From NCBI GenBank assembly GCA_963920765.1, contig OY987252.1, positions 3,085,966 through 3,149,965 on the forward strand: 64,000 nucleotides of DNA, given 5' to 3'. Each line of letters begins with the position of its first letter. The stretch's first letter is position 1. The notes beneath the pieces were generated by a model, which did no database searches, was not told the origin of the DNA, and worked only from the letters and a program-made list of their open reading frames with translations. Made by a program: the position numbers and the translations under genes. The stretch is from Ulota crispa. Lineage: Eukaryota > Streptophyta > Bryopsida > Orthotrichales > Orthotrichaceae. Of this stretch, positions 1-10,629 are shown piece after piece.

Positions 1-645
1 AGAGTATTATCTCACCCAGGGTATCCAACACCAATTCACGGTGGCTCACACATCACACCAGAATGGTGTGGCCAAATGAAAAAATCAGACCCTACTGGAG
101 GGTATCTGTAGCGCCGTTACTAGTACTCGAATCCCAAAGTCCCTTTGGGATGAGCTAGCCAAAATACTTAACTACGTGCAAAATCGCCTCCCCACAAAAG
201 CCTTTAAAACATCCACTCCAGAACAGGCCTTTAGCAGCACAAAATCGATCCTCTTCCATTTTTGCATCATTGGCTGTCTAGCATATTGCCACATTCCTGA
301 TCACAAACGCCAAAAAGTTGTTCCTAAGGCCATACCAACACTACTATTAGGCTATAACAAACAATCCAAAGCATATTGATGCTATAACTCACAGATACAA
401 AATATCATTGTCTCCCGCAACATTTGTTTTGATAAGACAAACATCTGACCCTCTGTCCAAAACAACTGAGCCTCTCTTTGACCCTCTTTCATTTCAACGT
501 CTGCTCTCCCCATTATGACCCGCCTCCATCACCCTAACCACACCCACCACTAAAGACACACACCCTGTCCCACCCCAGCCACACCCACCATCTCCTCCAC
601 CCGCCCCTGCCAATTCCCCACCAAGCTCTCCGCAAAGGAAAGTCA
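1..645 (+). pseudogene. Ty1-copia integrase 3' part and linker, decayed and cut by the window edge
   Basis: Remnant of a Ty1-copia retrotransposon polyprotein. Near position 40 the frame reads like the end of the integrase core (TVAHTSHQNGVA, compare the usual T-P-Q-Q-N-G-V-A), followed at once by a stop where E-R-K-N-R is expected. Positions 176-379 give a 67-residue stretch with the typical order: T-P-E-Q-A-F, then G-C-L-A-Y-C-H-I-P, then LLLGYN and K-A-Y. That is the region where copia integrase passes towards the linker. A proline-rich linker follows to about 640, as is usual between integrase and reverse transcriptase, but no reverse transcriptase follows. There are several stops and frame changes. 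The 5' part lies outside the window. It is clearly a dead copy. LTRs are not visible. Confidence 0.85.
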
Positions 646-3600
646 CTGCATAATCCAAAATTCATAACCACGTGAATGCAAGTGAAATGCGTACCTGCAA
701 TTCAATCAACTTCAAGGCATACATTTAGTGACCTTGTTCCTCCAATAACAAGTTTGGTGTGTCAATGTCCACAATCTGTTCAAAAAAGATAGTTCAAATT
801 TGCATCTTCTTAAGTTGGCCATGTACTATCCCCCATGGAATTTGGACCTCATCTTTAGGCCAAAAATTGAACATGCTATCTTCTCAGCCAACAACGCTGA
901 TAGAGAAATTGTCAAGTTGTTGAAACCTTTGCAAGCTCACTGGTTATAGCATACTGCATTGCTTACTTCTTTATTTTGTCAATCTGCTCGGCATGTTTCT
1001 TCAACAATGTTTCCTTAACCCCTAAGCAGGTCAACGTCTAGTTTTTGGACAACGCACAGACAAGGATTGCCCAATCTTGCTGGCACTGACTTCTTTTCAT
1101 CCGTTGTTTTTTGTGGGAAGAAGTAGAATAGTTTTGCACTAGAAATGGAAAAAACCTCCTCCAAATACAAAGTGAGTATTTTTGGAGAAATGGAAAAGCT
1201 CAGATGTGCCAAGAATTGTTAAAATTTCCATTTGCCCGGTTGTGAGGGCATTCAAGTCCAACAAAATTTCCACTCCTTTTTTTGGTTGCTGGCCACTTGG
1301 GCAGAGGTTGACTGTGGCCCACTTGTACGTAACTATGCTTCCATCAGCACTATTGAAACATTATGATAGTCCTTATTATAGTATTCAAAAATTACAGCGC
1401 TATAGGCGGAGATGGTATATGTCAAGACAAAGTTTACGCAGCAAGGCGGAAAGGATCACACTTGTCACGCAGGTGTAAAAATGCGTCAATTTGAAAATCT
1501 TAATGCACCATATGGAATTCACAATTGACAAAATTGCTGGCTTCCTCTTGCATACAACAACAAATTGAAGAATTGCATACTATGTACAAGGCGTCTTAGC
1601 AATAGTGGTAGTCACAACTTCTGAGAGAATGAAAAGAGAATGGAGATTTAGAAGGTTGTGGAGAGAAAAGAGGAGCCAATAGGAGCTTGTTCTTCATGAA
1701 GGTGCTGTGACACACCCCCATTTGTGTGTTTTGGAGAATGACAATGGAGAATGGAGAATGGTTTACTTAGAGAAAGGTAGCATGGTGAACAATTGAACGA
1801 GCAAAAAAAACTAGGGTGGAAAGTAATTCACGAGTGGGGAAAACAAGTAGACCATGGTAAGAAGTTCACATGCTAACTCATTCTCCACTACATTCTTCAC
1901 CTCCGGAGGAGAAAAATGGAACATTGAGAAGTTTCATATGCGAAGAAAAGCTAACAACTCGACAGCGTTCTCAAAAGCTAGCAACTCGACAACTCAGCGT
2001 TCTCATTCTCCACGAGCGTGCATGAAACGTGACTACCTCTAATATGTGACGCCTCAGTCTACAGACCACTTGGCTAAAAACTAAGAAATTTTCTGTACCT
2101 TGAGATAGTGAATGCTGCTGCATCCCTCAAGAGATGCAAGTTCTAAAAACGAATAATTATGTGGAAAGCCTATGAGACGTTGGAACTTCGTGTGCCAATG
2201 CACATTGTCCAGCTTCGAAGGTCGGCATTGATACCAATAATTTTTGTAATCTAGCAGCACAACAGAGGCCGTCAAAGGCACTCATGAACATTCAATTGCT
2301 CTCCATGCGTAGCACTTTGACATGGAGAATAAGGACTCAAAGCAACTGGTAGAATCCACCTAAGTGAAGGTGCAGTGTCTTATTGTCACACTTGCAATGT
2401 GTCAAAGTTCAGTCATACGTATTTCTTCTTCCCACTGATGAGCGCAATGTTACTTCCTTAGAGTTTTTGAGTACGCTTTGGTGCCTCTGTAGAGAATGTA
2501 CAGTACTGTACAGTACAATATAGAAGACATGAAATGTATTGCTTCATTTTGCTGTAAAATCGACTTGTGCATTGGGTATGCGTTTTACCGTCGTCACTTA
2601 TGTGTGTAAGTCGTGGGACTGACTCAGATGTGTGCAGCAATGCGCGTGGTGGCCTGAAAATGAAAACGCCATAGTGGCAACATTCCTTTGCTGTTGTAGT
2701 GGAGTACAAAATTGTTTTCGGCACATTCTTTATCGCCACGTTCCTTATCGGCATACCGAGTATTATAAGCCCCTGCTCACGTAATTCACAACAAAGTAAA
2801 CATGCACTTTTTTCTCTCATTGACACGGGGCAGCGCTGAAGTTGGAACGCGGTCTGTCGGGTAGCTCATTCCTAAAAATTGCTTCCCCTGTCGGTCAGCA
2901 CCCTGAAGAAGGCTTCATTTCCTTGTCTGACGAAGTGACCATCATTGCAAGGTGTGCATTCGGCATGTGAATCACTAATTCCACGAGTAATCACTTCCGT
3001 GCTGTAGTGGACATGAAGGTCTACACTGCCCCAAATTCTCTGCATTTTTGGGTCCTCCCATGTGTACTGAAAATCAAATTTTATGATGAACGAACATCCT
3101 GCCTGTGCTAGTCAACGGCCCTCCCTTCTTGGTCAAACCTCATAATCTGTGCATCCAGAAACCAATTCAGCGTACTGGTTTTCTTGTTGCAATCCGAAGT
3201 CGCTGGAGGTCAAAATCAAACGGTGGATTTGTGTTCTGCATGATTTCTGTAGTCAAGTGACAGCCTGCAACTTCTGCATGTTTCGGCAGTCCTTCCGCGC
3301 TTCTCCACGAGTAGCTCCACTAAAGGGTTAATCTACATGGGTATTTTTAAAACACGCAACCGCATAAATTTGAATAGGCTTTTAAACAAAACAAACGTTA
3401 AACCATACATGACATTTAATCAAACAAATTTTTTATAGAAAGCAAACCTCATCAGCGATCGCGCAAGTCTTTACTAGCTATCGTGCTAGCTCGTCATTGA
3501 GCTCTAAGAATTCTTGAATAAAATTCCTTGCCTTCAACCTACAAAACATGACATGGCGCCACGTAACTTGTGAACATGAATGCTGGCTTAGCCTCATAAA

Positions 3601-5242
3601 GTTCTCCAAAAGCAAATATCCACCAATTGACATATCACATTACATAGCTCAACGTTGGAAGTGCTTCACATGTTGTTGCACAAGAAAACCAGGTCTTTCT
3701 AAGGAAAGATGGCGATAAAGTTTTCATATTAATTATATAACAAGCCTGCATTCCACAAAGGATTCTTGCTAGCGCGTCTAAGGAAATGTGAGGTCAAAAT
3801 TGCTGGTCCTGTTGTTCTGAATAATCAAAGCTTCTACAAACCCTGGCAAAAGGCTACTTCCTTGTCTATATCAAGCTCAGTCCCCAGCCACACCGCTCAA
3901 TCAAACATTCTTGGAACAACCTTAAATGGAAGGCAATGAATAAAAGAACAATAACTCTTTCCTCTTAAACCATCGCCATAAGAGTGCAACAATGATCCAG
4001 CAATAGTCATCAGGAAGCACAAAAACAGGTAGTTTTCACAAACGACATTGTTCTAACTTGTAACTCTATATTTTCTAAGAGTACTGGAAGCTTACCTTTA
4101 TGCTTTCACGACAAAACCTCAGTCCAAGGCACAGTTACTCGGGATCACCAAAACACAAAATTCAGGTGCCCTCTCCTCGGTACTACGCATCAAGCCAACC
4201 TCACACTGCAATTTTGATCAAATGGCCACCCAATCATGCACCTCTAGCACCTGCACAAGTGCACAAGTGCCGCCAAGGCACTATCCAATGCTGACAAAAA
4301 AGTGCCATGTCGGCAGAACAATGTCAGCCAACAAAAAACACCTACACAGACCAGACAAGTCTGCACGCTCCCGCCAGATCAGCGATATCAACAAAGCCTA
4401 GCCGCAAAGGCATGCCCAGCACAGCCATGCAATTTTAGACACTGCCATAACCTAATGCAATGCCAAAACCTAATGCAATTCCTCGTTGCTGACAATCATC
4501 TAGGTCACGTATGCGCCTCACCAATAATAAAATTTTCCTCTCACGTAAAATGAAAGCGTAACACGTCCCCAAGCCTCCCCAGACATAACAGAATAAAAAG
4601 AAATAGTGCCAAGAGCTCGGAATGGCCACACGAATCGCTCCCGCGATGTGAATTGCAATCTTAAGCCAGCGCATGCTACGCAGGAGGAGAATGGCAAGCA
4701 AAGGGCAAACCTGATGGTGCCGGGATGCAGTGGAGAACGACTTCGAAGTCATCGCGGCCACCCTATAGGAAACAGGATTTGACAAAGGATGATTATGCTT
4801 AATTTAGCAGCAACAACTGAGATCGCTCCAGAGAGCTGCGGCAAGCGAGGGAGGATAATCCGCGAGGCAGCGGAAGGTTAGTCGTTGCACAAGACAAGAT
4901 AAGGGAAACGATGCACCAATGCAATGCAGGAGAAGACTCCACCTCAGCCATAGAACTGCATCATGAAATACAGTCAGCATGGTCTTGCAACTTTATTGTA
5001 CACCAATAGTGCATTTAGGTTGCCCCACACTAATTTCTCCTGCTGGAGGAAATTTCAGCAATAATTATTGCAATAAACAACATTTAAAGGCCTTGGCAAC
5101 AACAACATAGTTGCAAGATGACAAATTAACACAGTCCACGTGGTAAACCATGTGAATTCTTAATATCTTAATAACTTCATACATCTTCAAGTGGACAAGC
5201 CATGAGTCATGAGGTAACTTTCCTTGTAAGGCAATCTAATTG
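646..5242. other. 4.6 kb without recognisable gene
   Basis: Only short chance-like open frames occur here. The longest, 2458-2826 on the minus strand, has no recognisable motif. A perfect 16-bp palindrome (TGTACAGTACTGTACA) lies at 2497-2512. Around 2840-3300 several frames are open over short stretches and base composition is less AT-rich, so an old coding remnant is possible, but I cannot identify one. Confidence 0.5.
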
Positions 5243-5246
5243 CTAA

Positions 5247-6167
5247 CCCCTTAAGGACAGCGGCCTTTATTTTGTCAAAAGACACTCAAAATTGCCATTT
5301 TTATGGCAAAGAGTAGAAAAGTTTGAAAATTGGTCTTCGTGCATATCTAACCATAGGATCTTGTACTAAACTAGTGTAAGAACGTGTAAAAAAAACTCAA
5401 AAACGTCATTCAGGCATATTGCAAGATATTTGAGTTCAAAGTCTAAAAAACAAACATTTTTGCACCTTGCATGACTAGACTATTGAATTTTGGACTTTTT
5501 TAACTTCAATTTTCTGCACCACAAAGTTTTAGGGTTTGTTCTCTTATGGTGGAAAATTGAGTTGAGAATCTTTGGAAAATAATTAAAACAAAAAATACTT
5601 AATTTTCATTCTTAAGAAAAATATTAGATAGAAGAAGGTATTTGATTGAACAAAAACTTACGTTGTTAATAACCTTGCCATGGAATTGAAACACAATATT
5701 CCCAATGATAAGATTGTTCCAAAAAGTAAACCCTTCACCCTTTCCAATGTTTTTTTTGGAAAATTTTAAACTTGCATTCAAAAATGAACTTTATAAGATA
5801 TTTTTTCAAGAAGATGCTTGAATTGCTTAAAAAACAAGATTGTCCATAACTTTTTCATAACTAGTCCAAATGGAATGAATCAAAGCTTTAGATGTAGAAA
5901 AAAGTATAGCCTATGAGAAAAGTATAGATTTAAATAAAAAATCAAGTTTTTGTAAAAAAATTTGCTACCCAATCACCCCAAATTTGTGCTTATTTAGGCA
6001 TAACTTTTGCTTCTAGGCATAGATTAGAATAAAAACTACATTCCCCAAAAGCTAATGTGTTTTTCTATCTTCAAAAAAAGTTTCAAAAAATCACAACTAG
6101 AATTAAGGATGTAGATACCTGTCTAAAATCCCATTTGTCCCCCAAAGGGAAAATGATCCTTTAGGAG
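5247..6167. mobile_element. TTAA-ended element, copy A1 (subfamily 2)
   Basis: The left end reads CTAA|CCCCTTAAGGAC and the right end ATCCTTTAGGAG|TTAA, so the ends are inverted repeats of the type CCCCTWAAGGAC flanked by TTAA (one base changed on the left). It has no coding capacity. Its interior matches copy B at 15415 (around 5300-5400 and 15440-15560), and its right third matches, in inverse orientation, the left part of copy G at 46901. It is non-autonomous. See the TTAA-family finding for superfamily arguments. Confidence 0.7.
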
Positions 6168-6171
6168 TTAA

Positions 6172-6965
6172 AGCAACCTAAATTCACTATTTGGTATAGT
6201 TGTAGTTGCCACCTTAGCATCATGATGGACGTAATAGTGAAGAATAAGTCAAATGCACAATAATTGATAGCAGAACAATTTGAAACATTGCTTTGTCATC
6301 TTGGACATTTTTTTGCCAATTTTTTGTTAATTTGACCACAATTTCCCCTACTTATATGTAAGGTACTTGTCAAAAAAGTTTCAAATCATTTGGAACTGTA
6401 CAACACATGAGAAGGAGTAAGTAAATAGAAGTAGAGAATGATTTAAAACACTGAATTGTTAAGAATTTAATTATGGATATGAAAAATGTCAATCCCAACG
6501 ATTGTGAAGTTGTGATAAAAAAAATTCATCCTTTAGTTTTGTTTTGATTTCTAAAATGAAGAAAATTGAGTAAAATAAAGGACTTTGACGTTTCTTTAAA
6601 GTAGAGAATCCATAACTGCCATCCAACAAAAATTCCTCATAACTTTCATCTCATTGATCACAATGGAATGATTCAAAGCTTTCCACATACATATATATCT
6701 CTGAAACCAATTCTAAATATATTTATTTTTGAAAAAAATAATTTTGAAAATTTGCCTAGATTGCTTGCCAAGTGAAAAAATAACATGTTAGGTCATATCT
6801 TTTTATTCATACTTCCAAATGTCATGAAATTTAGTACATATGAAAGATAAACCTGGTTCTCACATGTTGTTGAATTTTCAGCCTAAAATGTGAAACTCTC
6901 CAATCAAAAGTACCTGCCCAAAATTACTATGTTGCTAAAAGAAAGGGGGTTTGGTCCTTTAAAGA
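6172..6965. mobile_element. TTAA-ended element, copy A2 (tandem with A1, partial)
   Basis: This copy directly follows A1, sharing the TTAA at 6168-6171, and ends in GGTCCTTTAAAGA before TTAA at 6966. Positions 6270-6720 are clearly similar to 15690-16070 of copy B; both contain GTACAACACATG, AACACTRAATTGTTAAGAAT and AAAATTGAGTAAAATAAAGG. A1 and A2 also resemble each other, so this is a tandem pair within one family. There is no open frame of note. Confidence 0.6.
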
Positions 6966-7023
6966 TTAAAGATACGTTTAGATCATGAAGTGTCTTGCTT
7001 TAGTAGAGGACAATATAAAATTA

Positions 7024-7418
7024 GGGAATTGATATGTGCACACCTTCAAGGGTAAATAATAGATATTTACCATCAACAAATTGAATTTACAAAATTTGAA
7101 TTCAGTTTTGGATTTGGAGACTTTGATTTAAACTAGAACCATAGAGGAGGTTATAATTTAGCAATGCCTAGTGTAAAGCTTAGCTAGAGAGCAAATTGTT
7201 ACTTTTACCCTTGTTTATAAAAGAAGCTAAGCTTTTCCACTAGGTATTTAGGTGTTGTTTAATTGTAACATCCTTTGTAGTTCTAGATTAATTGAAGGTC
7301 TCTAAGTCCAAATCTAAATTCAAATTTTCTAGATTCAACTTGTTGATTGTAAATATCTAAAGTTTACCTCCCATGGGTATGTATGTATTGAATCCCAAAT
7401 GTGCACATATCAATTCCC
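7024..7418. mobile_element. Hairpin miniature element M1, 395 bp, with 8-bp target duplication
   Basis: Nearly the whole element is one inverted repeat. The ends are GGGAATTGATATGTGCACA and its complement TGTGCACATATCAATTCCC, perfect over 19 bp, and the arms stay alignable inward to CTTAGCT/AGCTAAG near the centre. The flanks 7016-7023 and 7419-7426 are both TAAAATTA, an 8-bp direct repeat of the length used by hAT elements. AT-rich flanks make this suggestive only. It has no coding capacity and is related to M2. Confidence 0.75.
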
Positions 7419-7484
7419 TAAAATTATTGTGCAATTTGTTTTCTACAATCCTAATGAACAAAAATGTATGCCATGATTTTTTAA

Positions 7485-8020
7485 GGGGATTAATATGGGC
7501 ACACCTTGGATTTGATATATGCACACTTCCTAGGGTAAATTTTAGATTTTTACCATCAAAAAGTCAAATTTGAAAATTTTCAATTCAAATTTGGACTAAA
7601 AGACCTTGATTTAGTCTAAAACCACAATAGAGGTTACAATTGAACAACACCCAATGAAAAAGTTTAATTTTCAAACAAAAAATAGGGTAATAATTTGCCC
7701 CCTAGCTAAGTTTTTTCATTGGGTGTTGTTCAGTTGTAATCTCCATTCTGGTTTTAGACAAAATCAAGGTCTCTAAGTCCAAATCTAAATTCAAATTTTT
7801 CAAATTCAAATTTTTGATGGTAAAAATCTAAAATTTATTTTGGGAGAGTGTGCACATATCAAATCTTGAGTGTGCATGTATCAAACCCCAAGTGTGCATA
7901 TATCAAACCCCCAGTGTGCATATATCAAACCCCCAGTGTGCATATATCAAACCCCCAGTGTGCATATATCAAACCCCTAGTGTGCATATATCAAACCCCC
8001 AGTGTGCCCATATCAATTCT
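7485..8020. mobile_element. Hairpin miniature element M2 with internal 22-bp array
   Basis: Second member of the M1 family in the same orientation. The left end is GGGGATTAATATGGGCACACC-like, the right end GTGTGCCCATATCAATTC. Internal arms match M1 (for example AAGGTCTCTAAGTCCAAATC occurs in both). Flanks TTTTTTAAG and TTTTTCTAAG may be a degraded target duplication. It is longer than M1 because the right terminus is expanded into a tandem array at 7847-8022. Confidence 0.7.
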
Positions 8021-8022
8021 TT
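7847..8022. repeat. 22-bp tandem array, eight units, derived from an element terminus
   Basis: Eight consecutive 22-bp units start at 7847, 7869, 7891, 7913, 7935, 7957, 7979 and 8001. The five central units are almost identical (AGTGTGCATATATCAAACCC followed by CC or CT). The first and last units (AGTGTGCACATATCAAATC, AGTGTGCCCATATCAATTC) match the terminal sequence of M1 and M2, so the array appears to have grown from the element's terminal repeat. Because 22 is not divisible by three, more than one frame is open across it; those frames are not genes. Confidence 0.9.
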
Positions 8023-8132
8023 TTCTAAGGGAGTGACTAGGCAGACACTCTCCAAATTGCTATGTGGACTCCCTCCATAGCCTAGCCTATTAAATTTGAG
8101 ATTATTATTACCTTGAGATATGAAATAAGATC

Positions 8133-8327
8133 AAAGTAATAATTTTGCATACATCTGGGTTTACAGGTATTGCAAACATACAACAAATCTGCCTCATTTG
8201 TGACACGATTAGGAGTTAAACCAATAAATTTAGGGAGAAATTTGTTTAACGCTTGACTGTGTCACAAACAAGGTAGATCTATTGTATGTTTGCAATTCTT
8301 GTAGACGCAAATTGTAGTAATAATTAG
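8133..8327. repeat. Hairpin miniature element, about 195 bp
   Basis: Long inverted repeat. The left arm (8135-8225) contains GTATTGCAAACATACAA and TTTGTGACAC. The right arm (8245-8327) contains their complements GTGTCACAAA and TTGTATGTTTGCAAT. The outer ends are AGTAATAATTTTGCAT and its imperfect complement, and the central loop is only about 20 bp. No convincing target duplication was seen. It is likely a miniature element. Confidence 0.6.
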
Positions 8328-9060
8328 ATGACTAGCTTTGCAAAACACAAAGACAAGCTTACACCAAATTTGTTTAGGGAAAGTCTAAAATAGCTAAAGT
8401 TATAGGATCTAAGGTCAAATATAAGGTAAATAACATTTAATTAAGGAAATATAATGAAAAAGTTATGACAAAGGTACATCCTTTTAGGAATTGAGTAAAT
8501 AGACTTGGATTTTCCCTTCCCATTATTCTGTAAGTTTCAATAGCTACATATCAGTCCATTAAACATGAATGCAATCCCATGCAAATGCTATAATATTGTC
8601 AAAAAATTAAAAATGGGATTATGGGAAATTAACATTCATCAAACGACACAGGCAATAGTCTTTGGCAATAATCACAATCAATAGCCAAATAGTTTGAGGC
8701 TATAGTCTGGCAATGAATGTCTGTCAATAACCATGCGTCAATCTTTTGTAATCGATAACCATTCATAGCAAATTCAATTAATTTCCATCTTTAACCTTTT
8801 TTGCTTTCAGCTGGCCTAGTTCAGAAAGGATTCAGAAAAGAATTAATCAAACGCATGGTTAATAGATCCACAGTATTCCTATAATTGTATACAACATTGT
8901 TCTATCATTCAATCGATAAGTATTCCATTCAGTCAATAGCCCATTTTGTTTCTATTATAGAATACTAAATCTATAAGCTAATGCTTTAGTTTCTATCACA
9001 AAAACTATCATGTAATCACTATATAAATAAACAACATTGTATGTCAATTGCCATCTGCTT
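8328..9060. other. No gene seen
   Basis: AT-rich sequence with frequent AATAGCC and TATAGCC words; no other structure recognised. Confidence 0.5.
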
Positions 9061-9070
9061 TCTTTTTGCA

Positions 9071-9173
9071 GTATCTCGCAATGTTCAGGAACTTGTACTT
9101 AGCTGTAATCTTTTGCTTCACGCTCTTGGCTATAGCCTTTCTTCTCGTTCCAATTGTAAAAGGCACAAGCAAG
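9071..9173 (+). pseudogene. Possible exon encoding a secretory signal peptide
   Basis: A pyrimidine-rich tract ending TTTTTGCAG lies just before 9072, and a donor AAG|GTAACC begins at 9174, so both splice signals are good. Between them is an open frame. From ATG at 9081 it gives 31 residues: a short basic start (MFRN), a long hydrophobic core rich in L, A, I, F and V, then V-K-G-T-S-K. That is the layout of a signal peptide on the first coding exon of a small secreted protein. I see no convincing following exon in the next kilobase. It may be a fragment carried by a repeat, or a chance hydrophobic frame. Confidence 0.3.
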
Positions 9174-9174
9174 G

Positions 9175-10620
9175 TAACCTCCTCAAATCATGGCCATCAT
9201 CTACATTTACTCATGCATCACATTAATTCATCTCCATCATCTCAATCAGATCATAGCCTCTCAAGTTGAACCACTTGACTATATCCTCTTAATCCTCAAT
9301 TGTAGTTCAGAACCATTCTAATTCCATTCATTCTAATTATTCAGAAGCATCTCACTTCTTTAAATGAATTTGTGCATGGAGTTTTGCAATTACAATTTTA
9401 ATCAATTGCCTTGAGTATTCACTCTCAAAAATACTCACATGATCTCTATTGATTATCTGGCAATGATCTAGAGTAATACTATCACAATTTACTCACTTTG
9501 CCTATTGCCTTGGCTATAATCAATTAAAAATTGCATCTTGCTACAGCAAGGTATACACTTACAAGTATGGTTTGACTATAGCTTTGCGCTCTCAATCACT
9601 GATACATTATTAATGGCATTAATCTCAATCCTACAACATGTACACACATAGATCATAGCCTTCTCTCTTACAGATAAAATTTCCATAACAACTCTGGCTA
9701 TATTTTGCTAATTTCTACTCATTCATTGAGTATGCAATTGGCTATTACCCTAAGCTCTCAATCATTGAGTTGCTCTTATTGGATATAGCCTTTCTTGCTA
9801 ATTAAAAATATTTACTTCAATCTACTACCTTACCTCTCTCAGGTTGCAATTAAACAATTACATTAGGCTATAGACTGGTATACTCATTCACTAAGTCCCA
9901 ATAGGCCATCGCCTTCAAACATACATATCAAATCTAATCACATCAATTGAATCACAACATGTAAATCAAATCACTCACACAACATCGGTTTTACAATCTG
10001 CAAGCTAGAATATACAAATACAAAGAGAATATTGCCTTCTACAATCAAAACAGATTGGGCGCATACATATTATAAAACATAAAACTAGATACAAAGACAC
10101 AAAAGAAATTCACAAGGGTAGTCAGATTACAATCACTGCTCCATCTGCTCCAAATAAGAAATGAAAAGTCAATAGCCATATATGCTTTCCAAAAAGCTGA
10201 ATTCCTATATCAACTTTCCAACTACTCAACCGATTATAGCCTAGTGTCTTTTCATAAGACAATTGACTATACATTCACACTATACTTCACAACTGGTTTG
10301 CACTTTACTTCTATTTGCACTTCAAAACTCAAATGCAAAACCAAAAATGAAAAATCCCGATCACACATATGTATGCTACAAAATTACATTAATTTTATTT
10401 CATATGCACCTTGATAATAATCTCAAATTTAAAAGGTTTGGCTATGGGGATATTCGTGTAGCAATTGGGTGGTGTCCACCTAGCTGCTTCCTTTTTTAAT
10501 TGCATATGAAAATAAGTTGTCCATGAAAATTTGTAATAGAATGGATGAGTTAAATAATAGAAATTTTATGTGTCAAACCGCCAAGGGAACATTGTTCTCC
10601 ATTCTTGAGTCAAACTGCCT
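9175..10620. other. No recognisable gene
   Basis: AT-rich, with many CTATAGCC, AATTGCC and CATTCAT words. A frame at 10263-10499 begins with a hydrophobic segment and ends in G-W-C-P-P-S-C, but has no recognisable family and no supporting splice context. Confidence 0.45.
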
Positions 10621-10629
10621 TTAATAATA
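10621..10629. repeat. 9-bp target site duplication, left
   Basis: TTAATAATA, repeated directly at 13032-13040, flanking the foldback element. Confidence 0.85.

Noticed and set aside
2458-2826. 122-codon minus-strand frame as a gene
   Set aside because: No motif, no splice or promoter context, amino-acid composition like translated random sequence.
7847-8022. Regularly repeated 22-bp units as a CRISPR array
   Set aside because: There are no spacers; units are directly adjacent and derive from a transposon end. Eukaryotic context.
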